A DNA stretch of 64,000 bases from an uncultured delta proteobacterium (GTDB taxonomy: Bacteria; Desulfobacterota; Syntrophia; Syntrophales; UBA8958), in NCBI GenBank assembly GCA_903885795.1, contig CAISJV010000089.1, positions 21,032 through 85,031 on the forward strand, in the 5' to 3' direction. Under the pieces are notes generated by a model. That model did not search any database and had not been told where the DNA came from. It saw only the letters and a program-made list of their open reading frames with translations. The position numbers and the translations under genes are program-made. Shown one piece after another: positions 45,215 to 53,783 of the stretch (the first letter of the stretch is position 1; the number at the start of each line of letters is the position of its first letter).

Positions 45215-45642
45215 GCAGAAATAAATCTTCTCGCCTTGAGAATCTTCAAGGTGTTTTTGGACACAGGCATTCCCTGCAAGTCCTCCGGGGAGACCCAGCG
45301 GGCATCGAGGGCGTCATCGGCAGCCTGTACCTCTCCCGTCACATATTCGGCCTCCATATCGACAACTACGAAATGATAATGAAGTTTATCTTCTGCATCA
45401 TATTCAAGAAAATCAAATGCATATACAGGGGCACCCGCCTTGATCCGGATGCCCGTTTCTTCAAGAATTTCCCGTTCCGCCCCTCTCTGGAGGGTTTCTC
45501 CCAACTCCAGGGATCCACCGGGAATCGCCCACAATCCCCGGCTCGGAGGGGCGGCACGCTTCACAAGGAGGACCTTTCCTTCCTTTACGACAATGGCTCC
45601 GACGCCGACAATCGGCTTTTGGGGATACTCACGTCTCGACAT
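45211..45642 (-). CDS. Nudix hydrolase
   Basis: The Nudix box is complete: GGSLELGETLQRGAEREILEETGI. The 143-residue protein resembles ADP-ribose pyrophosphatase/MutT-type enzymes, which split nucleoside diphosphates linked to another group. ATG 45642 has GGGAG upstream and overlaps the NRDE gene by 14 nt. The sirtuin two genes upstream makes O-acyl-ADP-ribose, so an ADP-ribose substrate is attractive but unproven. Confidence 0.88.
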   Translation of the reverse strand: MSRREYPQKPIVGVGAIVVKEGKVLLVKRAAPPSRGLWAIPGGSLELGETLQRGAEREILEETGIRIKAGAPVYAFDFLEYDAEDKLHYHFVVVDMEAEYVTGEVQAADDALDARWVSPEDLQGMPVSKNTLKILKARRFISA

Positions 45643-46417
45643 TGTTTTCTCCCAGACGAAATGCAAAGCGGGCGTTCATCCAGGCGCCGGCACTCCCGTT
45701 GAATTGTCTATCTTCGAAGAGGACACGGCCAAGACGATCAATCATCAGGACCGTGGAAGATCTTGTTCCATAAACAGGACTGGCAATGAAAACGGACGAC
45801 AGGATGCGTTCCCACTCCAGACCGATGCCGGTATCCGGCAGGTCACGATCTTCCGGCCGTGAGGTATCAGCCAGCAGGTCGAATAAATCCTCGCTCCGGG
45901 GCCTGCCCTTGCCTTCAACGACCAGGCGGAAGTTCGCCTTGGCCTTCCCAATTTTGGGCCAGGGCGTATCTAGGTGGTGGTTGCTGAGGCCGTGGATGCC
46001 GGGGGAAAGTTGGGAAACACCACCACCACCGCGATTGGAAAGATAATACAGTCCCGAGTCGTCCCCCAGAATCAGATTGAAACCGTTATATCTGGAAGCC
46101 TCCTTTTCGAGCCGATCAAGATAGTTTCCCGGTCGATCATCACCAGTAAGAAAGTTCCGGACCAACCAACCCCGGGAAGGGGCGTTCGCTTTTACGGAAA
46201 GGGGGTCACGATAATTAGTCAGGGCAGCCAGACGACCTTTTTTTGTGATTCCCAGCCAGGTTCCCCCTTCCTTGAGGTCCCGGCCACCTAGGATATCTGG
46301 ATGGTCCGGCCAGAAATCGGCAGGCAGCGAGGGTCGCTCGTAGAACTCATCCCGGTTAGCCGCCAAAATTAGAGGAAAATTGCTGTGGATCCGCCAGGAA
46401 AGGATAATCAGGCACAT
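45629..46417 (-). CDS. NRDE (TANGO2-like) family protein
   Basis: It begins MCLIILSW and has the family-naming motif LAANRDEFYERP, then GGRDLKEGGTWLGITKKGR. These are the marks of the NRDE/TANGO2 family, whose eukaryotic members are linked to haem and lipid handling. The biochemical role in bacteria is unknown. At 262 residues it is standard. It overlaps the sirtuin gene by 10 nt and the Nudix gene by 14 nt. Confidence 0.87.
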   Translation of the reverse strand: MCLIILSWRIHSNFPLILAANRDEFYERPSLPADFWPDHPDILGGRDLKEGGTWLGITKKGRLAALTNYRDPLSVKANAPSRGWLVRNFLTGDDRPGNYLDRLEKEASRYNGFNLILGDDSGLYYLSNRGGGGVSQLSPGIHGLSNHHLDTPWPKIGKAKANFRLVVEGKGRPRSEDLFDLLADTSRPEDRDLPDTGIGLEWERILSSVFIASPVYGTRSSTVLMIDRLGRVLFEDRQFNGSAGAWMNARFAFRLGENNVET

Positions 46418-47199
46418 GAGACGTCCAGTTTTTGCAGAACGGCGACGATACCGTCCATCACCTCGCCCGCGCCGCCGTGGATCACCACATCGGCATTGGC
46501 GTCATAAGAGGTTTCCGTCTTATTGATAATCACCAGCTTCGCCCCCCCGCCCTTGGCATATAAGGGGATGTATGCCGCCGGATATACGACCAGGGACGAG
46601 CCGATGACGATAAGGAGGTCACAGTTGCTTGCCGCATAGGTTGCATCCTTCAGCGTTTGGGTTGGCAGGGACTCTCCGAAAAAGATCACATCCGGTTTCA
46701 GAATCCCCTGACAACGAACGCAGACGGGTACCTCTTCGGTCCCAAGGAATCTCCCCAGCAGGTTCTCCAAAGGATATCTCTCAAAACAATCCATGCACTT
46801 GAGCCACTTCATATTGCCGTGGAGCTCATAGACCTTTTCTGGGCTGTTGCCAGCCTTCTGGTGCAGATCATCCACATTCTGGGTAATCACACAGTTCAGC
46901 TTTCCGATTGCTTCCAGCCAGGCGATGGCCTTGTGGGCGGCATTGGGTTGGGCCTGGGAAAAGATCCCCCCCTCGAGGAGAAACTTCCATTGCCTTTTCC
47001 GCGTTTCCGTACTGCACAGAAAACGCTCGATGGTGAAGTCGTCAGGGTCAAACTTGGACCATAGACCTCCGGGACTGCGGAAATCAGGAATTCCGGACTC
47101 CGTACTGACCCCAGCCCCCGTAAAGAAGACGATCTTGCCTGCTTTAGCTATCAACTCCGCCGTCTTGTAAATATGTTCCTGTAAATGCTCATGGATCAT
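46408..47199 (-). CDS. cobB: Sirtuin NAD-dependent protein deacylase
   Basis: Sir2 family, 263 residues. NAD-binding motifs are FFTGAGVSTESGIPDFRS and TQNVDDLHQKAG. The catalytic His is in ELHGN, and four zinc Cys lie in CMDC and CVRC. No Tyr/Arg pair typical of the class III desuccinylases is evident where I would expect it, so acetyl- or other acyl-lysine is the likely substrate. It is the first gene of a three-gene overlapping run. Confidence 0.92.
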   Translation of the reverse strand: MIHEHLQEHIYKTAELIAKAGKIVFFTGAGVSTESGIPDFRSPGGLWSKFDPDDFTIERFLCSTETRKRQWKFLLEGGIFSQAQPNAAHKAIAWLEAIGKLNCVITQNVDDLHQKAGNSPEKVYELHGNMKWLKCMDCFERYPLENLLGRFLGTEEVPVCVRCQGILKPDVIFFGESLPTQTLKDATYAASNCDLLIVIGSSLVVYPAAYIPLYAKGGGAKLVIINKTETSYDANADVVIHGGAGEVMDGIVAVLQKLDVSCA

Positions 47200-47311
47200 G
47201 AGGGGTACGATACACTATCTTCATGAAAAAACAAAGTGGCAATCTGCAATCCAAGGGGTTTGAAAAGGTGGGTCGATGGAATCTACGAGTAGAAGTTGAA
47301 AGAGGGTGGAC

Positions 47312-47327
47312 TCCCCCTCACGGGGGA
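47312..47327 (-). terminator. Hairpin after the OmpA-like gene
   Basis: TCCCCC and GGGGGA flank a 4-nt loop just past the OmpA-like stop. There is no T-run directly after the stem, so terminator function is uncertain. Confidence 0.3.
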
Positions 47328-47348
47328 AAGACCGCCTTCTTTAATCGC

Positions 47349-48206
47349 TTACTTCTTGACCGTGCATTCGACTGCGACCTCGACCCGGCGGTTCTTTTGC
47401 CGACCGACCACCGTCTTGTTACTGGCGATGGGTTTGGACATACCATAACCCTTCGATGTGAGATGCGTATTGCTGACTCCAAAATGCTCTATGATATACG
47501 CCCTCACCGCCTCGGCACGCCTGGCGGAAAGATTCATGTTGAAATCTTTACCCCCGACATTATCGGTGTGACCTTCGATAACCATTTTCCATTCCGGATT
47601 CGCCGTCATTATATCGCCAATTCTCTTCAGCTCTTGATGATACCTGGGTTTCACAACTGACTTATTGGAATCGAATTCGATATCTATCTGTACCCGGCCC
47701 TTATCCCGCATCTCTTTCGATATGGAAAGTGTCGCTGCCGCATCCATCTTCTTCTCTGGAAGCACTTGCTCCATGCCTTCAGCGCATACCTGGTTGCTCT
47801 TTTCCGACTCCCTGCCCGCAGTATCCACAGCCGTGACCTGATAACAATAACGGCCCGATGCTCTCAAATTATTATCGGGAACAGACGTTGCGGCAGTGGA
47901 GGTCATCAGGTAGAGGCCGTCCCGATAAACTTTATAACCCAAGGCACCGCTCACAGGATTCCAGCTCAGATTGATCTGAATTTCTGACGCCGCCGTTGCA
48001 GTCAGTCCGAGCGGCCCTGACGGCGCCTTGGAAGCTTCCAGTGTCGTTGCAAGGTCCTGATTGCTCTTTTCTGATGCTGAAATCTCAATTGGCGCCGGAG
48101 GTCCATTGTTTATCTTTTCTCCAAGAGACATTTTGACAAAGCCCCCCGAACAGGGAACGATAAGCAGGAAAAGAGCGTAAATGATAGGTTGTAAGGCTTT
48201 TCTCAT
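47349..48206 (-). CDS. OmpA-family protein with fibronectin type III domain
   Basis: A signal peptide (ALFLLIVPCSGG, perhaps a lipobox with Cys at 19) comes first. A fibronectin type III domain spans about 60-145 (INLSWNPVSGALGYKVYRDGLY). The OmpA/MotB peptidoglycan-binding domain follows (IDIEFDSNKSVVKPRY, VIEGHTDNVGGKDFNMNLSARRAEAVRAYI). It likely tethers the outer membrane to peptidoglycan. AAGGAG precedes the ATG and a near-consensus promoter lies 58 nt upstream. Confidence 0.9.
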   Translation of the reverse strand: MRKALQPIIYALFLLIVPCSGGFVKMSLGEKINNGPPAPIEISASEKSNQDLATTLEASKAPSGPLGLTATAASEIQINLSWNPVSGALGYKVYRDGLYLMTSTAATSVPDNNLRASGRYCYQVTAVDTAGRESEKSNQVCAEGMEQVLPEKKMDAAATLSISKEMRDKGRVQIDIEFDSNKSVVKPRYHQELKRIGDIMTANPEWKMVIEGHTDNVGGKDFNMNLSARRAEAVRAYIIEHFGVSNTHLTSKGYGMSKPIASNKTVVGRQKNRRVEVAVECTVKK

Positions 48207-48263
48207 ACATAATACTCCTTTTTTTCACATGAATAATCCTTCGGGCATGGGAAACTTGTTTTG

Positions 48264-48292
48264 ACTATAATTCTTAGCCCCTCTTGAGTCAA
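48264..48292 (-). promoter_or_regulatory. Promoter of the OmpA-like gene
   Basis: TTGACT (48292-48287) and TATAGT (48269-48264) are exactly 17 nt apart on the minus strand. Confidence 0.7.
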
Positions 48293-48360
48293 CGGAAATG
48301 CTACTGCCCATCGGCTTATTTCTTATTGTCTGCTGTCCACAAAGCACCTAAGCTCTCTTC

Positions 48361-48389
48361 TTGACTTTCATGACGCTTAACCCTATGTA
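48361..48389 (+). promoter_or_regulatory. Promoter of the diadenylate cyclase gene
   Basis: TTGACT (48361-48366) and TATGTA (48384-48389) are 17 nt apart, about 29 nt before the start codon. Confidence 0.55.
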
Positions 48390-48417
48390 GAAAGAATACT
48401 ATCAATCATGGATCAGG

Positions 48418-49869
48418 ATGCAGACGATATTATCCATTACAAACAATCTCAGGATTCAGGATATCCTCGACATAATTATTGTTTCCCTGATGATCTATGC
48501 CCTCCTCATCTGGTTTAAAGACCGGGCCTCCCGCTTCGTCCTGGTCGGCATCAGCGTAGTCGGCGCCATCTACGTTACGGCACGTTTTTTTCAACTCTAT
48601 CTGACGACTGTTGTTCTTCAGGGTTTCTTCGCTATTCTGATTTTTGTGCTGGTTGTCATTTTTCAGGAGGACCTGCGCAGGTTTTTCGAACGCCTGGCCA
48701 CTATCGGACGATTCGGCAAACAGGTGCGATCCGTTGGCCCTCATGATGAGGAAACGGAAGTGCTTGCGGCAACGGCGGCGAACCTCGCCAGAAATCGCAT
48801 CGGCGCTCTGATAGTTCTGGGAGGAGACGACCCGCTGGACAGGCACCTCAGTGGCGGTATAAAACTGGATGGCCGGATCAGTCAGTCCCTCCTAGAAAGC
48901 ATCTTCGACCCCCACTCCCCGGGACACGACGGCGCCGTCATCATTTACGGGAACCGCATCACCCGTTTTGGCTGCCACCTCCCCCTGTCAACGAATATGG
49001 ACAGGATCGGCACCACAGGCCTGCGCCATACGGCCGCCATGGGTCTTGCCGAGCGCTCCGACGCCCTCTGTATCGTCGTGTCTGAAGAACGGGGCACAAT
49101 TTCTACCGCCAGGAACGAGAAAATTCAGGCCTTGAGCGGCGGGGCAGCCCTGCGAAACGAGCTTGAGATCTTCTATCGGGAAATGTCTCCTGAGAAAGGA
49201 AAAACCTCGCGTCTGTCTCAGGAAATCAAGAAGAACACCCGGGAAAAGGTCATCGCCCTGGCGCTGGCGTGCATCCTATGGGTTATTTTCGGTTATCAGA
49301 AAGAATCGATCCGCCGCGACTTCATAATTCCCATTGAATACCCCAGCGTCTCCCGTCAGTACATCCTGGAAGATCCGAAACTTATGGAAGCAAAAGTGAT
49401 TCTCTCAGGCCCTACCCAGGCATTTCAACTCCTCAACCCGGAAACGCTGAAAATAATGTTGAGAGTGGGGAATATTCACGAGGGAAAACAGGCAATCATC
49501 CTCACCCGTGATATGGTGAAGGCCCCGTCCAACCTCACCATTGAGGCGGTCATACCCCCGGAGATTACAATTACCGCCTCCCGTTTCGTGCCTGTTTCCA
49601 TCCCTATTGACGTGCACATCACGGGAAAGCCCCCCCGGGGATACGCCGTCCAGGAAATATCCGCTTCCCCATCGGCAGTGAGGGTCCTCGTTCCCGGGGC
49701 CACCGCTTCCCAGAGCAAGATCAAGATTCAGACCGAGCCGATCGATCTCTCAAAATTAGCCGACCAGACCAGCTTCGAAGTATCCCTCCGCTATCCGCCG
49801 AATGTCAGGTTCGAGGGCGATAAACCGCCTGCTGTAAAGGTAACAATCCGGATAAAGAACAAAAATTAA
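48418..49869 (+). CDS. cdaA: Diadenylate cyclase (CdaA type) fused to YbbR domains
   Basis: Three N-terminal membrane helices (about 15-32, 40-57, 65-83) precede a DisA_N/DAC domain (about 90-245). It has the DGA motif at 171-173 and, in place of RHR, RHT at 203-205 (GLRHTAAMG). A fourth helix (about 278-293) leads to two YbbR repeats (about 300-480, e.g. VSIPIDVHITGKPPRGYAV). In Firmicutes the cyclase and its YbbR regulator CdaR are separate genes; here they are one chain of 483 residues, placing YbbR outside the inner membrane. It makes c-di-AMP if the variant motif allows. No glmM is adjacent. Confidence 0.9.
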   Translation: MQTILSITNNLRIQDILDIIIVSLMIYALLIWFKDRASRFVLVGISVVGAIYVTARFFQLYLTTVVLQGFFAILIFVLVVIFQEDLRRFFERLATIGRFGKQVRSVGPHDEETEVLAATAANLARNRIGALIVLGGDDPLDRHLSGGIKLDGRISQSLLESIFDPHSPGHDGAVIIYGNRITRFGCHLPLSTNMDRIGTTGLRHTAAMGLAERSDALCIVVSEERGTISTARNEKIQALSGGAALRNELEIFYREMSPEKGKTSRLSQEIKKNTREKVIALALACILWVIFGYQKESIRRDFIIPIEYPSVSRQYILEDPKLMEAKVILSGPTQAFQLLNPETLKIMLRVGNIHEGKQAIILTRDMVKAPSNLTIEAVIPPEITITASRFVPVSIPIDVHITGKPPRGYAVQEISASPSAVRVLVPGATASQSKIKIQTEPIDLSKLADQTSFEVSLRYPPNVRFEGDKPPAVKVTIRIKNKN

Positions 49870-52800
49870 TCGAAGTCGATTTTGAAGAACAGATCAATGC
49901 TGCTCTGCTTTCCAGCCTTCGTTTCTACTTCCCATTGCTTTGTGAAGGAATATTTCATTATGTAGAGGATATCGTCGCTGAACAGAGCCCGCCCCAAGCC
50001 GACGTAAAGCTGAGGTGATAAATACTGGCCAACTGTGGAGAGAGAAGAAGTGGTCATATCAGTCCTTCCCTGCTTGGGGTGGTTTGTGGAACTCAACCCA
50101 CCGATCTCCAAACCGGCGCTTTTTCTCAGACTGTCTTCGAGCCCCCCCGACTTCCCCTGGGCAAGGAATACTCCCGCTGATTTCAGCAGTGTCGTGGCCT
50201 GGATTTTATCGCCGGTGTAACTCGTTCCAAAGACGATCTGGGCGAGAATGTCCTGATCCGACATGGAAGGTACCGAATACAGGTTCACTACGGGTAAACG
50301 AATGGTTCCGGTCACGAGAAATCCCACCCTGACATCACCGACCGTCTTTACCGCCAGGATATCGAGGGAAGCAAGTGGAAAGGGTTTGTCCTTAAAGTAG
50401 ATATGGCCCCTTTCAATGGGAAGTTTGGTCTCTGCAGCATATAGAATTCCCTGAGAGATATGGATCTCGCCGCGGGTGCGAAGATTGTCCAGGCTTCTGC
50501 CGACAGCGTTCATTTTGCCGGCAAACTTCCCCTCCATATCCCTGGTTTTTATTGAAACCTTATCCCCCAGGGTTATAGAGAGATCAATATCCATAACAAC
50601 AGGCGGAGACTTCTGTTTTATTTCTCCCCTGTCCACAACCCGAACATCCCGGCTCGCATGGATCATATCAGGTTCCTTGGACTCAAGGTACCTCCCCTCC
50701 GGAACATCGATGGCCCCGCGCAGGATCAGGCGATCAGGGGGGCCATCGAATGTGAGACGGGGATTTACCATTATTTGAAGCTCCGGAAGATAGGCAGCCT
50801 GAAACCGTTCTCCGGCCAGGGAACCCTTGATAAGTTTTATTTTCCTGTCTACATACCACAACGTAGCCATTCCTTTGATACTGCCTGCCCCAGAGCGGGC
50901 GGACATTTGCTCCACCTCGATCCGGTCCTTGTAGAACCTGGCCAGGGCCTCAACATCCTCAAGATGGATTCCTGTGGCCGGGACGTAAGCGCCGGCCTGG
51001 CCCAGACGGACTGTTCCCTGATAGATTGGGACTTGCCATGATCCGGTCGTGGCCAGATCTATGGCAAGCTGTCCATGAGTTTCCCGAACAGTTCCGGGAA
51101 AGAGGGCACTTAGTAATCCTTTCTCCCGAAGATCTCCCTTGATGGCAATGGAAAGAGGTCCTTCTTTGTTTATTTTCAGCGGGATTTGCGCCTTGATCGG
51201 CAGACTGAATGTGGAGCGGATCTGGCCGTAGTTTGTAAATTTGCTCTCCAGCGTCCCCTGCAGGGCGTCATCCTGCCAATTCCAGGCAAGGACAAGACTT
51301 TCCTGGGAAAATTGCACCTTCCCTTTCGGGTAGGCAACAGTCCAGACTCCTCCCGAAACTGTTGATTGCCCTTTCATGACAAACCGCTGCTGTGGCAGAA
51401 GCTGGCCTTCCCCCTGTCCGGAGAGACGGCCTTGCGTTTCCAGCGACGGTGGTAGCAATGGTTTGATAAGTTGAAAATCCATGTCCGTAAAGCGCACCTG
51501 AAAGGTTCCTTCCCCGGGAATCGCTCCGGCCGGTGGGGCCGAAGATGACAATACCGCCTCGACTTTTCCCTTTTCCCCAAAATCGAGGGACTGTCTCATG
51601 TCCAGGCCCTTCTCATCCCACCGGATGCGGGCCTGGCCTTCCTGAATGGGCAGCTTCCATGTCCCTTGCGAGAATTCTCCCTTGATCATCGCCGTCCCTG
51701 ACAGCCGAAATGGTCCTTTTCCCGGCCACTCCATGCGCATCTGCCCGTTGGTCTTACCTTCCATCTCCGTGTCTGCGGCAAAGAAATTCAGCCGGCCAAG
51801 TTGGAGATCCTGCCATACCGCCGCAAGGAATTCCTGTTTTTTTTGACCATTCGTACGAGCAGACAATTCCAGTTGTTCCCCTTGTCGTCCCGTCAAAAGA
51901 AGGGGGGCGAGGGACAAGGCATGCCTTGTGACAACAATATTTGCCGGCTTGACAATGGTCAGGGGGCCAAAGCGTTTGCTGTCCCAAAAGACATCCTGTA
52001 TTATTCCGGTCCAGACCGTCTGCTGGTAAGAACCGGCAGCCTGAACGCGCAATCCATTTTCCGGGCTCGTGATTAGCAGGTCTGCACGGTGCCGGCTCCT
52101 CGTTCCCCCTATTTTCAGCTCGGCCTGACGCCAGGTCGCTCCCCGCAGGGACAGATTTTTCGCCGTTACTCTGGCCTGGAGATCTTTGTTACCATCCTCG
52201 GTAAGGGTAAGATCGGCCGTTAAAGATTCGATCGCTGTATTATCAAAAGCGAGGTTTTTCCCCGTGGCGACGAGATTTCCGGAGAGGAAACGGTTACGTA
52301 ACCTGAACCATCCCTGTCCCTGAAATTGTCCTTCCGCCTTCGGCAGGAGACGAGAGAGCTTTGTAACTCGCGCCTCATAGACGATACGGTCCCGGGCGTC
52401 GCCCCGGGCGCGTATGTGGAACCCTTCTCCCTGCAAGCTCAGGTCGTCAAGATTGAGGCCTTCGTCTTTCCAGTGAGCGTTAACTGCCCCGGTCAGCTCC
52501 TTTCCCATCAACTGGCTATTGAGAATTCGACCTTTCACAGAGGCCTCCACTGAAGCTCCCGGGGGCCGCCGCAAGAATCCCTCCAGATCCGCATTGATCT
52601 TTCCCTTCAGCTCCGGCACCGCCCGGGAAGGGTCGATATTTCTCGCCTGAAGCGTCACGGTCGCGGCAAGACCCTCTTTCCAGGTTATATTCATACGACC
52701 CTTGATGGTCCCTTTGCCAAGGTTCATGAGCAGATCTTCGATGCTTGCATGCCCGCGATCCCCGGTAATAATTCCCGTGGCCTCTCCCGGTTCCCATGCA

Positions 52801-53783
52801 GAAAAGAAAGGCCGCAGGCGGAAACGCCCCTGATAGGAAGACAGATTACCCGCGATGTCGACGTTTCCCGTAAGACGGCATTCTACGCCAGCCTCCTCTG
52901 AGAGGTCGAGGTCCTCGGCCCTCACGACCCCCTGAATAACCGGTACAGCTTGGGAAAAATCAACCTTCCCCTCGCCCTTGAGGGCACCCTTACGTTCTCT
53001 TTCCTGCAGGGAGAGGCCCGTGAAAGCGAGGCTATGGTTATCAAAGGAGACAAGGCCGCTGAGGGTAAACCGCTCATGAGGATCGCCGAAGATTTTTACC
53101 GTGAATGGTCCTTTGACGTACATCGATCGGCCAGGGGCCCGGAGCCGGGCCTGGAACGATGTTATTGGCCATGACGACTTTTTCGGTACGATCCTGACAT
53201 CAGCGGCAAGGAAGGGATTCATAAGGTGAGTCTGTATCGTTCCTGTCATTTTCCCTGCCGCGCCTTCCACAAGCAGGTCATGGACGCGGGCAAAACCGTA
53301 GGTACTGTCCAGACGGCAGTAAACCCTTTGGATCATGATTTCCTTGCCCTGCTGACCGTAGACAAGTCCCCGGATCTCGAGTTGATCGACACGCCCCTGA
53401 AACCATGACAACACCCCCGGGAATCTGGGCCAGGTCAAATCGAGAGGTTCATCGGGCAAATCGTCTTGAAGGGACACTTCCTGGAAAACCAGCTTTGCCA
53501 GAACCACCTTGCCCATCGGCAGTTCCCAGGGTCGCCACTGCAAGATCGTCTTTCCGATTGTAAGTCGCCGTCCTTCACCGGTGACCCGCAGGTCCGAGAC
53601 AGTAAGTTCCGAGGCCAAGGTTCCCGAAATCCTGGCGGTTTCTATCTTGGCAGGGACGAAACGAATGAAACGGGCAATAATATATTGTGCCCCTGTCTCT
53701 GTATAGAAGAGCCAGGCCACAATTCCTGTAAACACGAGGATCGTAGCAAGAAGAGCAACGGGGACAATCGCTTTTTTTTTCAT
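49866..53783 (-). CDS. tamB: Translocation and assembly module protein TamB
   Basis: One N-terminal helix (AIVPVALLATILVFTGIVAWLFY) anchors a 1305-residue, beta-rich periplasmic chain that ends with the TamB/DUF490 domain (about 960-1305; IPIERGHIYFKDKPF, VPSMSDQDILAQIVFG). TamB-like proteins form hydrophobic grooves thought to move phospholipid between membranes, and work with TamA. ATG 53783 overlaps the tamA stop (ATGA); the frame runs on to 53888 without need. The stop codon overlaps that of the convergent cdaA gene. Confidence 0.93.
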   Translation of the reverse strand: MKKKAIVPVALLATILVFTGIVAWLFYTETGAQYIIARFIRFVPAKIETARISGTLASELTVSDLRVTGEGRRLTIGKTILQWRPWELPMGKVVLAKLVFQEVSLQDDLPDEPLDLTWPRFPGVLSWFQGRVDQLEIRGLVYGQQGKEIMIQRVYCRLDSTYGFARVHDLLVEGAAGKMTGTIQTHLMNPFLAADVRIVPKKSSWPITSFQARLRAPGRSMYVKGPFTVKIFGDPHERFTLSGLVSFDNHSLAFTGLSLQERERKGALKGEGKVDFSQAVPVIQGVVRAEDLDLSEEAGVECRLTGNVDIAGNLSSYQGRFRLRPFFSAWEPGEATGIITGDRGHASIEDLLMNLGKGTIKGRMNITWKEGLAATVTLQARNIDPSRAVPELKGKINADLEGFLRRPPGASVEASVKGRILNSQLMGKELTGAVNAHWKDEGLNLDDLSLQGEGFHIRARGDARDRIVYEARVTKLSRLLPKAEGQFQGQGWFRLRNRFLSGNLVATGKNLAFDNTAIESLTADLTLTEDGNKDLQARVTAKNLSLRGATWRQAELKIGGTRSRHRADLLITSPENGLRVQAAGSYQQTVWTGIIQDVFWDSKRFGPLTIVKPANIVVTRHALSLAPLLLTGRQGEQLELSARTNGQKKQEFLAAVWQDLQLGRLNFFAADTEMEGKTNGQMRMEWPGKGPFRLSGTAMIKGEFSQGTWKLPIQEGQARIRWDEKGLDMRQSLDFGEKGKVEAVLSSSAPPAGAIPGEGTFQVRFTDMDFQLIKPLLPPSLETQGRLSGQGEGQLLPQQRFVMKGQSTVSGGVWTVAYPKGKVQFSQESLVLAWNWQDDALQGTLESKFTNYGQIRSTFSLPIKAQIPLKINKEGPLSIAIKGDLREKGLLSALFPGTVRETHGQLAIDLATTGSWQVPIYQGTVRLGQAGAYVPATGIHLEDVEALARFYKDRIEVEQMSARSGAGSIKGMATLWYVDRKIKLIKGSLAGERFQAAYLPELQIMVNPRLTFDGPPDRLILRGAIDVPEGRYLESKEPDMIHASRDVRVVDRGEIKQKSPPVVMDIDLSITLGDKVSIKTRDMEGKFAGKMNAVGRSLDNLRTRGEIHISQGILYAAETKLPIERGHIYFKDKPFPLASLDILAVKTVGDVRVGFLVTGTIRLPVVNLYSVPSMSDQDILAQIVFGTSYTGDKIQATTLLKSAGVFLAQGKSGGLEDSLRKSAGLEIGGLSSTNHPKQGRTDMTTSSLSTVGQYLSPQLYVGLGRALFSDDILYIMKYSFTKQWEVETKAGKQSSIDLFFKIDFD

